Assembly: GCA_963658575.1 (NCBI GenBank)
Contig: CAVKQB010000004.1
Location: 1 to 64,000, forward strand
Source: W0P28-013 sp963658575
GTDB taxonomy: Bacteria; Bacteroidota; Bacteroidia; Bacteroidales; Paludibacteraceae
DNA: 64,000 nucleotides
Direction: 5' to 3'
In this document: positions 37,247 to 45,901 of the stretch, one piece after another
How positions within the stretch are numbered: position 1 is the first letter of the stretch
How the letters are laid out: each line of letters opens with the position of its first letter
Position numbers and translations under genes: made by a program
Notes under the pieces: generated by a model
The model's database searches: none
Seen by the model: only the letters and a program-made list of their open reading frames with translations
Told to the model about the DNA's origin: nothing

Positions 37247-37670
37247 CACTACGACAGAAAAAATCGGCAAGATATGGTTCGGCAACGATCGTATCTATAT
37301 GCGTACCGTAGCGGGCGACGAATATAGTCGTCCACTCGAGGCATTTCCACGACTAAAAGAGGCCTGCGAAAGCGAACGCTACAACTTTGTAATTGGTCGG
37401 TTTGGCGACGATGTACGCTGGGAAAAGATAGACGAGGACATACATATCAGCAGTTTTTTCGACCACGACGAACCGCACTACGACAACGAAATAGCCGACA
37501 TTTTCAACCATTTTCCACAACTGAATGTGTCGGAAGTGGCACGCTCGATGCACATAAACAAAAGTTTGCTCGCAAAATACATCTACGGCATGAAAAAGCC
37601 CAGCGACAAGCGCAAAGAACAAATCAAACAAGCCATTCACGCCCTTGGTCGCGAGTTAATGGCGGTATAA
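37227..37670 (+). CDS. DUF2442 protein with C-terminal helix-turn-helix
   Basis: A 147-residue protein. The N-terminal ~75 residues are DUF2442 (IWFGNDRIYMRTVAGDEYSRPLEAFPRL). The C-terminal ~50 residues look like a Cro/XRE-type HTH (LNVSEVARSMHINKSLLAKYIYGMKKPSDKRKEQI). This composition suits an antitoxin-like autorepressor acting on the palindrome at 36961-36978. The start could be 37227 or the next ATG at 37236. A strong terminator follows. Confidence 0.82.
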   Translation: MNFMENSTTTEKIGKIWFGNDRIYMRTVAGDEYSRPLEAFPRLKEACESERYNFVIGRFGDDVRWEKIDEDIHISSFFDHDEPHYDNEIADIFNHFPQLNVSEVARSMHINKSLLAKYIYGMKKPSDKRKEQIKQAIHALGRELMAV

Positions 37671-37687
37671 TTTGCCCAAACCATCGA

Positions 37688-37726
37688 AAAAAAACGGCTC
37701 TCAAACACTGTTTGAGAGCCGTTTGG
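37688..37726. terminator. Bidirectional terminator after the DUF2442 gene
   Basis: AAACGGCTCTCAAA pairs with TTTGAGAGCCGTTT, with A and T runs on either side. A hairpin of nearly the same sequence, with compensating changes, lies after nqrF (61062-61105). Confidence 0.8.
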
Positions 37727-37741
37727 TTGTTGTTGCGCCGG

Positions 37742-39979
37742 CTATTTCACGATTTTGAGCGTGCCTTGCTCGGAGCAGATGATGTAGATGCTGCGGTCGA
37801 ACGCTGTGATGTCGATATCGGCAGTGCTTTCGGCCAACACAAGGCCAGTTACGCTGCAGATGCGAATCGGCACATTGTTGGCATTGCGAACCACGCCATC
37901 GACATAGGTTACACCGTCGATTGCAGGCGTTTCGATGAGGCCGTCGGGATCGTCAGGGTCATCGGGATCGTCGGGGTCGTCAATTGGGTCGTCGTCGCTG
38001 GTGGTTTGCAGCAGTTTGCGGTATATCTGCAGGGCGGTTTGGTTGCTCGTGTAGTTGCAGAAGGTTTTGTTGTTGCCGTTGAACTGTATGCGTCCCAGTA
38101 GGGCGTTGGTGCTGGCTATGACCACGCTGTCGCCGCCGTTGCAAAACTCGATAGTCCACGTTTGTGTGCCTTCGCCCTTCACTTGCAGATTTTTGACGGT
38201 GTCGGCGCGCAAGGCCAACTCTTCGCTCACGTCGAGTCCGAGGTCATCGACCGTCCACTGCTTCACCAAAATTTTCCATTTGCCGCCTGCGACTGCCACC
38301 AGATGCACCTCTTCGGCACCCCATGCGCCGATGCTATCGCCCGCGCGGACAATCTCGGTCGATGGCGTAGCGATGCGTCCGATGCCTTTTTCGGTCAATT
38401 CGAACTCGCCCGACACGCGGTTGTATTTTTCGCACACAAGCACCACGGTGTCGTTGGTGTGCAGTTCGTCCAACGTTTTCACTTTGTAGTAGAGGTCGCG
38501 CCCTGCGAAAATATCATGCTTCGTTACGGTTACTTGGCACGATGCTTTCACTTCGGGATTGGCGGTGCTTGTTACTGTAATGGTGGCGTTGCCCGGTGCC
38601 ACGGCTGTAACCATGCCCGCCTCGACGGTGGCAACGGCCGTATTGCTGCTGCTCCAAGTTACGGCTTTGTAGGTGGCATTCGCAGGCTCGAACGACACGT
38701 TCAGTTTGTGCGTTGTCTCCTCTTCGAGCGTAAGTTTGGTGGAATCGATCGCAAGGCTTGTGAGTTCCACATCGTCGAACGCCTTGGTCAAAGCCCAAAC
38801 GAACGACACTTTTTTGAAATAGTGCGCTTTGCCGCCCGTTGCCCAAAGTCCGACATATTGGAAATTGCCTTCGATATTTACCGTGTCGTAAGCCGTAGCG
38901 TTGTCTTTCACATAGTCGAGTGTACCTACAATGTCGTTCTCGGTTACGGTTTTGTTCGTGCCGTTGTACAAATCGCTCACGCCGTTCCAAGCCACATTGG
39001 TGCCATACACGTTGATGGTTCTGTCGGCGGTGTTGGCGGTTCCCCACTCGATGATGACTTGGCGGATATAGCCCACCGAATTGGTGTTGATAATGCCCGC
39101 TTGGTCGTTGCCAGAGCCGCCCGACAGTTTCATATTGCCGTTGTCGGTGGCAGTTTTGCCGGCATACACCGTTCCCGATATGCCTTTTTTGCCGCTCCAA
39201 GTATTCGGTTGGCCGTCTTTCAGCGAATTGACGGTGATGCCCGTCGTGTCGGCGGTAATCACATCGCCCATCAGCACTTCGCCCGAAGCCGTGGTAACGG
39301 TAATTTTGCAGGTGGCCGTTTTCGCACCATCGACGGTAGCGACGGTGATGGTGGCTTCGCCGTTGGTGAGTGCGGTAACGGTGCCATAGTCGTCGACCGA
39401 AGCCACGCCGCTATTGGACGACGACCACGTTACGCACCTATTGTCGGCATCGGCCGGAGCGATGGTTGCCGCCAGCGTAACCGTCTGATTCACATAGATT
39501 TCAGCCTCTGCGGGGGCGAGTGTAACGCCCGTAACGGCAATCGGTGTCAGCCATGCGTATTCGATAATGTTTTGTGCGCCCGAGATGCCGTAGAAAGGTT
39601 GCGGCACGGTGCGTACGACCACTTTTTTGCCGATATTGTCGGGATTGTTGCACAGACTCAACGCTTGAACGGCCTCGTTGGTTTCGTCCGAAGTCATTTT
39701 CATCGGCATCCAATTGCTGCCGTAGATGTCGTCGGCCAAAGCGATTTGGCGGCATTGGTCGCTACTGGCGGTCGTGGTGTATTCGATTTTGCCTTTTTTG
39801 CCCTGTGTAGGCACGCCCACAACGAAGCCCTTGACCCACGTGAGTGTCTGATTGTAGCCGCTCTGCTGCTGCAAAGCGATGGCTTCGGCGCAGGTGTAGG
39901 GGTCGTCTTTGGTGCCTGTGCCAGCAAATGCCGCTGCGCAGAAAAGCGTGAGCGCAGCCCAACTGATAATTTTTTTCAT
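37742..39979 (-). CDS. Secreted multidomain protein with two Big_2 domains and sorting tail
   Basis: A 745-residue protein: signal peptide (MKKIISWAALTLFCAAAFA), a DUF6359/OB-like N-terminal domain (GTKDDPYTCAEAIALQQQ...WVKGFVVG), two bacterial Ig-like Big_2 domains (about 150-235 and 405-490; NRCVTWSSSNSGVASVDDYG and KAVTWSSSNTAVATVEAG), an Asp-Pro linker (DPDDPDDPDDP) and a type A sorting tail ending IYIICSEQGTLKIVK. It is probably exposed on the cell surface; the binding partner is unknown. A long antisense open frame overlaps it and is not counted as a gene. Confidence 0.82.
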   Translation of the reverse strand: MKKIISWAALTLFCAAAFAGTGTKDDPYTCAEAIALQQQSGYNQTLTWVKGFVVGVPTQGKKGKIEYTTTASSDQCRQIALADDIYGSNWMPMKMTSDETNEAVQALSLCNNPDNIGKKVVVRTVPQPFYGISGAQNIIEYAWLTPIAVTGVTLAPAEAEIYVNQTVTLAATIAPADADNRCVTWSSSNSGVASVDDYGTVTALTNGEATITVATVDGAKTATCKITVTTASGEVLMGDVITADTTGITVNSLKDGQPNTWSGKKGISGTVYAGKTATDNGNMKLSGGSGNDQAGIINTNSVGYIRQVIIEWGTANTADRTINVYGTNVAWNGVSDLYNGTNKTVTENDIVGTLDYVKDNATAYDTVNIEGNFQYVGLWATGGKAHYFKKVSFVWALTKAFDDVELTSLAIDSTKLTLEEETTHKLNVSFEPANATYKAVTWSSSNTAVATVEAGMVTAVAPGNATITVTSTANPEVKASCQVTVTKHDIFAGRDLYYKVKTLDELHTNDTVVLVCEKYNRVSGEFELTEKGIGRIATPSTEIVRAGDSIGAWGAEEVHLVAVAGGKWKILVKQWTVDDLGLDVSEELALRADTVKNLQVKGEGTQTWTIEFCNGGDSVVIASTNALLGRIQFNGNNKTFCNYTSNQTALQIYRKLLQTTSDDDPIDDPDDPDDPDDPDGLIETPAIDGVTYVDGVVRNANNVPIRICSVTGLVLAESTADIDITAFDRSIYIICSEQGTLKIVK

Positions 39980-40090
39980 GATAAGATTTTGTTTGATTGT
40001 CGAATTGTTGGTTCGTCGATTTGAAAAATAATTAGGTAATTGAATAATTGGATAATTAGATAATTAGATAATTGTCTTGCTACTTGCTAC

Positions 40091-40675
40091 TCATATCTTG
40101 CTACTAACTTTAACCTTTTGCGGATTTTTCGCCAAAAAATCTTTCCAACTGCGATAGGGTTTGTCGGTGGCGGTGGGGTGCGCCGTCTGCAAATAGTGGC
40201 AATAGGCGGCTCCCAGCGCATCGGTGGCATCGAGTTGTTTGGGCAGTGCGGCGGCATCGAGTTTCAGCAAGCGGCAAAGCATGGCGGCCACCTGCTCTTT
40301 CGAGGCGGCGCCGTTGCCCGTGATGGCCATTTTTATCTTCAACGGCGCATATTCGGTTACGGGAATGTCGTGGGTGATGGCGGCCGCGATGGCCACGCCC
40401 TGCGCACGCCCAAGTTTGAGCATCGATTGCACATTTTTGCCAAAAAACGGCGCTTCGATAGCCAGTTCATCGGGTAGATAGCGCGCAATGACCGCCGACA
40501 CCTCGACGAAAATGCGCTGCAACGAGAGGTACGGGTCGCGCACCTTGCGTATGTCGATAACGCCCAGCGCAGTGCATTCGGCCGTGCGCCCCACGATACG
40601 CAAAATGCTGTATCCCATCACATTCGACCCCGGGTCGATGCCCAAAATGATGCGCTCTGGCGTCTCCGTTTCCAT
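40091..40675 (-). CDS. ruvC: Holliday junction endonuclease RuvC
   Basis: A 194-residue nuclease that cuts Holliday junctions with RuvAB. Catalytic acids are visible: D14 in GIDPGSNVMGY, E74 in LAIEAPFFGKN and the DATDA group near the C-terminus. Length is usual. ATG at 40675 is used; an upstream TTG in frame is less likely because the -7 box (40692-40699) is only 16 bases from the ATG. Confidence 0.95.
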   Translation of the reverse strand: METETPERIILGIDPGSNVMGYSILRIVGRTAECTALGVIDIRKVRDPYLSLQRIFVEVSAVIARYLPDELAIEAPFFGKNVQSMLKLGRAQGVAIAAAITHDIPVTEYAPLKIKMAITGNGAASKEQVAAMLCRLLKLDAAALPKQLDATDALGAAYCHYLQTAHPTATDKPYRSWKDFLAKNPQKVKVSSKI

Positions 40676-40691
40676 ACGGTGCAATTTTCTG

Positions 40692-40699
40692 CAAAATTA
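40692..40699 (-). promoter_or_regulatory. Promoter -7 box for ruvC
   Basis: The reverse complement reads TAATTTTG, 16 bases before the ruvC ATG, giving a very short leader. It is back to back with the promoter at 40740. Confidence 0.55.
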
Positions 40700-40739
40700 C
40701 AAAAAAATGGCGAATTTTGTTTCTATCGCGTTTTTTATG

Positions 40740-40747
40740 TATCTTTG
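40740..40747 (+). promoter_or_regulatory. Promoter of the SPOR lipoprotein / rnz operon
   Basis: TATCTTTG with TTG at 40717-40719, spacing 20 bases; 33 bases before the ATG at 40781. Confidence 0.7.
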
Positions 40748-40780
40748 CCAATTAGAATTGAAACTAAAAAGAGTATCGAT

Positions 40781-41320
40781 ATGAAAATTGCGCACACACC
40801 GATTGTTTTGCTGACTGGCCTTGTGTTGGTACTCGGCTCATGCAAAGTACAGAATGCCCCTGGAGCCTACATTCCCGCCGAAGGCGAACGCCCCGCCAAA
40901 GAGACATTGGCCAAAAAAGAGGAGCCAAAACCTGTCGAAACGCCCCAACCCGCCGAAGTTGCCGTAGCCGAAACGCCGGCCGTAGAACCAGCCGTTGAGC
41001 CCGCCAAAGAGGCGGCTCCTGCCGTAGTCGAACCCGAAAAAGAGGTTACACGCACCGAAGTGTTCAGCGTTGTCGAGGGCGAATCGGACACCGATTTGAA
41101 AACCTACCACGTGGTTATCGGCAGTTTCAAGAGCCAAGAAAACGCCCAACGGCTGCAGGCACGCATGCGCCCCGACTACAAGCCAGTCATTGTCATCAAC
41201 GAACACGGCATGTACCGTGTGCTGCTCGCCTCGTACGACGACTACGCATCGGCCAAACAGAAGATAAACGACATCAAGGCGCAGTTTGCCGACGCATGGG
41301 TGCTTGTGCAGAAAAAATAG
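40781..41320 (+). CDS. SPOR-domain lipoprotein
   Basis: A 179-residue lipoprotein (lipobox LGSCKV), then a long Pro/Ala/Glu/Val-rich linker of about 75 residues and a C-terminal SPOR domain (YHVVIGSFKSQENAQRLQARM ... YRVLLASYDDYASAKQKIND). SPOR domains bind denuded septal peptidoglycan, so this protein probably localises to the division site. The start at 40781 is supported by the promoter and the lipoprotein signal. rnz follows 10 bases later. Confidence 0.87.
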   Translation: MKIAHTPIVLLTGLVLVLGSCKVQNAPGAYIPAEGERPAKETLAKKEEPKPVETPQPAEVAVAETPAVEPAVEPAKEAAPAVVEPEKEVTRTEVFSVVEGESDTDLKTYHVVIGSFKSQENAQRLQARMRPDYKPVIVINEHGMYRVLLASYDDYASAKQKINDIKAQFADAWVLVQKK

Positions 41321-41330
41321 GCACCAATCC

Positions 41331-42245
41331 ATGGAAACGGTGAAACTCACCATACTTGGGTCGGGCTCGGCCACGCCGACACCGCAGCGTTTCCACACGG
41401 CGCAACTGCTCGAAATGCGCAACAAGCAATTTCTGATAGATTGTGGCGAAGGTACGCAAAATAGGCTGATACAGAGTGGCTTACACACGGCTCGGCTCAA
41501 CCACATATTCATCTCGCATCTGCATGGCGACCACTGTTTCGGGCTGATGGGACTGATTTCGACCCTTGGCATGTTGGGGCGCACACGCGACATCGAGATA
41601 CACGCGCAGCCCGATTTGGAGCGACTGCTGCTGCCGCAAATCGACTATTTTTGCAGCGATTTCCCGTTTCGCATCAATTTTCATCCGTTCAATCCACGCA
41701 AATCGGAAATCATCTACGACGACCGCAGCCTGACGGTAACCACCATTCCGCTGAAACACCGCGTGCCGTGTGCCGGTTTTCTGTTCGAAGAGAAGGCCAC
41801 CGAACGCCATCTCGTGCGCGCCATGGCCGATGCCTACGGCGTTCCCATCAGTCAGTTTAGAGCCATAAAAGCCGGTGCCGACTTTGTAACGCCCGACGGA
41901 CAGACCGTGCCCAACGACCGCCTGACCACGTCCCCCGATCCGCCACGCCGATTTGCCTACATTTCGGACACCGCCTACCTCGAAAAAATTGTGCCGATGA
42001 TTGCTGGTGTCGATTGCCTCTATCACGAAGCCACCTTCCTGAACGACGACACAGCACGCTGCCAAGCCACGTTACACAGCACAGCCGCGCAAGCCGCTAC
42101 CATCGCACGCATGGCGCACGTCGGGCGGCTCGTCATCGGGCACTACTCGGCGCGCCACCGCGACATTGCGCCGTTTCTCGACGAAGCGCGCGCCATATTT
42201 CCCAACACTATCGGTGCCACCGATGGATTGACAATCGAATTTTGA
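41331..42245 (+). CDS. rnz: Ribonuclease Z
   Basis: A 304-residue metallo-beta-lactamase-fold nuclease that processes tRNA 3' ends. The zinc motif HLHGDH is at residues 63-68, and the family start TILGSGSATPTPQRFHTAQLLE is visible. Further ligands lie in FAYISDTAYLEK and LVIGHYSARHRD. Length is normal. It is the second gene of the SPOR operon; the TPR/beta-propeller gene starts 2 bases after its stop. Confidence 0.95.
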   Translation: METVKLTILGSGSATPTPQRFHTAQLLEMRNKQFLIDCGEGTQNRLIQSGLHTARLNHIFISHLHGDHCFGLMGLISTLGMLGRTRDIEIHAQPDLERLLLPQIDYFCSDFPFRINFHPFNPRKSEIIYDDRSLTVTTIPLKHRVPCAGFLFEEKATERHLVRAMADAYGVPISQFRAIKAGADFVTPDGQTVPNDRLTTSPDPPRRFAYISDTAYLEKIVPMIAGVDCLYHEATFLNDDTARCQATLHSTAAQAATIARMAHVGRLVIGHYSARHRDIAPFLDEARAIFPNTIGATDGLTIEF

Positions 42246-42247
42246 CT

Positions 42248-43642
42248 ATGAAACGGCTCGTTTTCGGCATATTGGCGTGTTTGCTTGCCACTGCGCTGGG
42301 CGCACAAAAAGCAGAAGATGCTACACGGCTTTTCGACGAAGGACGCTACGCCGAAGCCGCCCAAGCCAACCAATCGCTGCTGAAAAAGAAGCCCCACGAC
42401 GGGCTGCTGCACTTTCGGCTGGCACGCTGCCTGATAGAACTCAATCGGGAAAACGAAGCACTCGAACATCTGCAAACTGCTGCTGACAACGGTTTCGCGA
42501 AAGCCTACCGCTACATAGGCGACCTGCGCTTTGCCGACTATTTTTTTGCCGAAGCCGCCGAAGCATACACGCATTGGCTGGCCGAAGGCGACATGGACGA
42601 CACCACACGAACGCACTACACCGAACGGCTGCGGCAAGCCCAATTGGGCGAGCAATTGTTGCAGCGTGTCGAAGATATTGCGCTGATTGACAGCACGATA
42701 GCAGCGAAAAACGATTTCGTCGCACACGTAACACTTCCGCACGAAACGGGCGCATTTTTTGCGTCGGGCGATGGGCTCGTCGGATTCGAAGCAGGGCGAA
42801 AAGACCGCCGCTACCTCACACTGGCCGAAAACGGGCAGACCGACCTGTGGTCGTGCGACAATCTGATGGGCGAATGGAGTGCGCCACGGCCGCTTTCGGC
42901 GACGCTCAACTCCGACCGCAACGAAAATTTCCCCTTCGTCGCCGCCGACGGCATCACCATCTATTTCGGTTCCGAAGGGCACGACGGACTGGGCGGCTAC
43001 GACATTTTCGTAGCGCGCTACAACAGCGAACGCAACGACTATATGTCGCCACAAAACGTGGGAATGCCTTTCAACTCGACGGGCAACGACTACATGATGG
43101 CATTCGACGAGACGGCTGGCATCGGCTGGTTTGTTACCGACCGTTTCCGCACCGACGACAGCGTGGCCATCTACCGTTTCAAGCCCAATGAACAACGGAT
43201 TATCGTGCGCGATAGCACCGACGACGGTCGGCGTGCAGCCGCCAAAATGCAACGCTTCAGGCACGCCAATGCGCCGCAAGAATCCGTCCTGCCCGACAAA
43301 CTATTGCAAAGCTCCGAACAGTGGCATTTTGTGGTGAACGACACCACCATCTACACCGCCACAAGTGATTTTGTGAGCGACGAGGCGCGCGCCGAATTTG
43401 AGCAATTGCAGTCGCTGCAACTGCAAATAGCGCAAAAGCGTTTCACACTGCAAGCCAAACGCGAACTGTGGCAAATAACCGACGATCCTCGCGAGCGCGC
43501 CGCCCTTGCCGCCGACATCTTGTCGATTGAGCGCGCCATGCGCCAACTCGAAAACGAAGCACAAGCGTGCGAAAAACGCATCCGCCACACCGAAACCGAA
43601 GCGTTGCGCTCCGCGCAGTTTTCGTGCTGCGCACGTTTCTAA
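42248..43642 (+). CDS. Exported TPR / PD40 beta-propeller protein
   Basis: A 464-residue protein with a signal peptide (MKRLVFGILACLLATALGAQ). TPR repeats cover about residues 20-130 (RLFDEGRYAEAAQANQSLLKKKP; LIELNRENEALEHL), then a WD40-like (PD40) beta-propeller part (NFPFVAADGITIYFGSEGHDGLGGYDIFVARY) and a helical C-terminus. The arrangement resembles the TPR-PD40 proteins of the type IX secretion and gliding machinery, but the OmpA-like C-terminal domain of PorE is absent. Start ATG at 42248, directly after rnz. Confidence 0.75.
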   Translation: MKRLVFGILACLLATALGAQKAEDATRLFDEGRYAEAAQANQSLLKKKPHDGLLHFRLARCLIELNRENEALEHLQTAADNGFAKAYRYIGDLRFADYFFAEAAEAYTHWLAEGDMDDTTRTHYTERLRQAQLGEQLLQRVEDIALIDSTIAAKNDFVAHVTLPHETGAFFASGDGLVGFEAGRKDRRYLTLAENGQTDLWSCDNLMGEWSAPRPLSATLNSDRNENFPFVAADGITIYFGSEGHDGLGGYDIFVARYNSERNDYMSPQNVGMPFNSTGNDYMMAFDETAGIGWFVTDRFRTDDSVAIYRFKPNEQRIIVRDSTDDGRRAAAKMQRFRHANAPQESVLPDKLLQSSEQWHFVVNDTTIYTATSDFVSDEARAEFEQLQSLQLQIAQKRFTLQAKRELWQITDDPRERAALAADILSIERAMRQLENEAQACEKRIRHTETEALRSAQFSCCARF

Positions 43643-44269
43643 TTGTTTCTAAGTTTTTCGCGCTTCGCGCGGTTTCTATTTGATTAGTAGCAAGACACAA
43701 GTAGCAAGTCGCAAGACAAAATTAGGAATGAGGAGTTTTTTTGCGCGTTCTCTCCCCCTGCTGCGTAGCAGATAGGGGGAGTACCTGCGAAGCAGGGGTA
43801 GGGGTTTATTTCAATTAAAAATGAATAATTAAGAATTAAGAATTAAAATTAGACACAAGACACAAGTAGCAAGACACAAGAAAATTATTTAATTACTCAA
43901 TTTCCAATTATTCAATTAATTTTCAAATAACCAAATAACCAAATCTCCAAATGCATGATGAGAAACAAAACCAACGCCACCAACGGACGTGGCACGCCAC
44001 GTCCCTACAATACAATGGTTGAATTATTGAATTATTGAATGATTGAATTTTCGGGCGCAATTGATGCGCCCCTACAATTAAATTATTGAATTACTGAATC
44101 ATTGACTTATTGATTCATTGAATTTGAAAAATTTGTTGATTGGACAATTGGATAATTGAATAATTGATTTCGTGCGGGCAAAAAAATGTCCGTGGGGCTT
44201 TTGGGAAAACCTCACGGACAGATACAATCGCTATTGCTCGCCCACGAATGGGGCGGGGGAGTGCCGCGT
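43643..44269. repeat. 627-base spacer of dispersed repeats and palindromes
   Basis: Contains, in order: a GAAACCGCGCGAAGCGCG phrase in reverse (43643-43674; cf. 21422-21458); TAGTAGCAAGACACAAG units (43683-43715 and 43852-43880; cf. 40075-40105); the 28-base GGGGAGTACCTGCGAAGCAG... unit (43776-43803, identical to 21346-21373); AT-rich ATTGAATTATTG units; and capped palindromes GGACGTGGC-ACGCCACGTCCCTAC (43986-44009) and GGGCGCA-ATTGA-TGCGCCCCTAC (44055-44077). I see no gene and no regular spacing of a CRISPR kind. Confidence 0.65.
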
Positions 44270-44683
44270 TTACTTTTTGTCTTTGAATTTGCGCGAGAGA
44301 ACAACCTCGTCATCGTTGATGCGTTTCACCTCTACGGTAACTTGGCTAATGTCGAAGAAAGAGCAATAGGTGCTGTCGGCTTCGATTTCATCCATCGCTG
44401 CGTTGACGGCGTTTTTCACCTTTTCGTCCATCTTTTTGCGTTTACCGTTCAGTACGTAGGTTGTGCCGTCGTCGCTAAGAGGGGAGGCAATTTTTGCCAC
44501 AGCGTCGCAGATTTTGGCTTCTGCACCGCTGAGTTTGTATGACATGTAAGAACCTTTGCTGCTTTCGGAAACGCCGATGGAATAGGCTTGGTCGCCCGTT
44601 ACATCTTTGTCGCAACTTGTGAATACGCAAGCGCACAGAACCATGCAGCATACTGCTGTCATCGAAAAAATCTTTTTCATCAT
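44270..44683 (-). CDS. Small lipoprotein of unknown function
   Basis: A 137-residue lipoprotein (signal MKKIFSMTAVCCMVLCACVFTSC, lipobox FTSC). The mature part is hydrophilic (KMDEKVKNAVNAAMDEIEAD; VTVEVKRINDDEVVLSRKFKDK). No domain recognised. The start can be 44683 or 44680 (two ATGs in a row). Promoter box on the minus strand at 44719-44726 (reverse TACTTTTG). Confidence 0.75.
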   Translation of the reverse strand: MMKKIFSMTAVCCMVLCACVFTSCDKDVTGDQAYSIGVSESSKGSYMSYKLSGAEAKICDAVAKIASPLSDDGTTYVLNGKRKKMDEKVKNAVNAAMDEIEADSTYCSFFDISQVTVEVKRINDDEVVLSRKFKDKK

Positions 44684-44718
44684 GTTTTGTTTTTTGTTAA
44701 AACCTAAATTTGACGCCG

Positions 44719-44726
44719 CAAAAGTA
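44719..44726 (-). promoter_or_regulatory. Promoter -7 box for the small lipoprotein
   Basis: The reverse complement reads TACTTTTG, 36 bases before the ATG. Confidence 0.5.
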
Positions 44727-44770
44727 GTAATTTTTTCAAAAACGTGAACATTGTGCCGAAAAAAATACAA

Positions 44771-44817
44771 AAAAACGGGAGGGCGGCTCTGTGCGAACCG
44801 TCCTCCTGTCGTTTTTT
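44771..44817. terminator. Hairpin terminator after the GGGtGRT gene
   Basis: GGAGG (44778-44782) and CGG (44784-44786) pair with CCG (44798-44800) and CCTCC (44802-44806). An A run on the minus-strand exit side and six T on the other side allow termination in both directions. Confidence 0.65.
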
Positions 44818-44833
44818 AGTGTCGGATTGCGGA

Positions 44834-45844
44834 CTATTTGCTCAATGCCAGCGCCACATTCACGGCGCAGGCCACGGTGCAGCCCACCATCGGGTTGTTG
44901 CCGATGCCGAGGAATCCCATCATTTCGACGTGTGCCGGAACCGACGACGAGCCAGCGAATTGTGCGTCGCTGTGCATGCGTCCCATGGTGTCGGTCATGC
45001 CGTACGAGGCGGGGCCGGCGGCCATGTTGTCGGGGTGCAGGGTGCGACCCGTGCCACCGCCCGAAGCCACGCTGAAGTAGGGTTTGCCGGCCAAGATGCG
45101 TTCTTTCTTGTAGGTGCCAGCCACTGGGTGTTGGAAACGTGTCGGGTTGGTGGAGTTGCCCGTGATGGACACATCGACGTTTTCTTTCCACAGAATGGCT
45201 ACGCCTTCGCGCACGTCGTCGGCGCCGTAGCATTTCACTTTGGCGCGCGGGCCGTCGCTGTAGGCTGTCTCTTTCACCACTTTCAGTTCGCCCGTGTAGT
45301 AGTCGAACTCGGTTTGCACGTAGGTGAATCCGTTGATGCGGCTGATGATCATGGCGGCATCTTTGCCGAGCCCGTTCAGTATGCAGCGCAGCGGGTTTTT
45401 GCGTACTTTGTTGGCCATTTCGGCGATTTTGATGGCACCTTCGGCGGCGGCAAACGATTCGTGGCCGGCGAGGAAGGCGAAGCATTGTGTTTCTTCGCGC
45501 AGCAGGCGTGCGGCCAAGTTGCCGTGTCCGAGTCCCACTTTGCGGTCGTCGGCTACGGAGCCGGGGATGCAGAAGCTCTGCAGTCCGATGCCGATGGCTT
45601 CGGCAGCTTCGGCGGCGTTTTTGCAGCCTTTTTTCAGTGCGATGGCCGTGCCAACGACGTATGCCCATTTGGCGTTTTCAAAGCAAATCATCTGCGTTTC
45701 TTCGCAGGTTTTATACGGGTCGAGACCTGCTTTTTCGCAGATTTCGTTGGCCTCTTCGATAGAGGAAATGCCGTTTTCGTTCAGAGCCGCCAGAATCTGT
45801 TTCATGCGGCGGTCTTGGCTCTCAAATTTAACTTCTCTAATCAT
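44834..45844 (-). CDS. GGGtGRT-family protein
   Basis: A 336-residue protein of the GGGtGRT family, named for the motif here present as ASGGGTGRTLHPDNMAAGPAS (about residues 264-284). Other marks are GSVADDRKVGLGHGNLAARLL and QCFAFLAGHESFAAAEGAIKIA. The family is usually encoded beside an Fe-S-scaffold-like protein; the function is unproven. Here the partner gene lies upstream on the same strand, but a four-helix-bundle gene is inserted between them. Confidence 0.9.
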   Translation of the reverse strand: MIREVKFESQDRRMKQILAALNENGISSIEEANEICEKAGLDPYKTCEETQMICFENAKWAYVVGTAIALKKGCKNAAEAAEAIGIGLQSFCIPGSVADDRKVGLGHGNLAARLLREETQCFAFLAGHESFAAAEGAIKIAEMANKVRKNPLRCILNGLGKDAAMIISRINGFTYVQTEFDYYTGELKVVKETAYSDGPRAKVKCYGADDVREGVAILWKENVDVSITGNSTNPTRFQHPVAGTYKKERILAGKPYFSVASGGGTGRTLHPDNMAAGPASYGMTDTMGRMHSDAQFAGSSSVPAHVEMMGFLGIGNNPMVGCTVACAVNVALALSK

Positions 45845-45854
45845 CTCTTTTTTG

Positions 45855-45874
45855 TTAAAAATGAATAATAAATA
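45855..45874. repeat. Inverted-repeat arm beside the second four-helix-bundle gene
   Basis: TTAAAAATGAATAATAAATA matches the reverse complement of 46276-46295 at 19 of 20 bases. The neighbouring TGAATAATGAATAAT (45876-45890) also matches the reverse complement of 46274-46288 exactly. The motif is low complexity and related phrases occur elsewhere in spacers, so significance is lower than for the 8036/8418 pair. Confidence 0.6.
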
Positions 45875-45901
45875 GTGAATAATGAATAATAGAATGGCAA
45901 A

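Noticed and set aside
38162..40024. A 620-codon antisense frame over the Big_2 protein gene
   Set aside because: The minus-strand frame has a signal peptide, Big_2 domains and a sorting tail; the antisense frame has none and a biased composition.
43643..44269. CRISPR array or tandem repeat array
   Set aside because: The repeated phrases have no regular spacing, no unique spacers of equal length and no cas genes nearby.
44834..45844. Overlapping plus-strand and minus-strand frames over the GGGtGRT gene
   Set aside because: Only the minus-strand frame shows the family motif GGGTGRT; the others are shadows.
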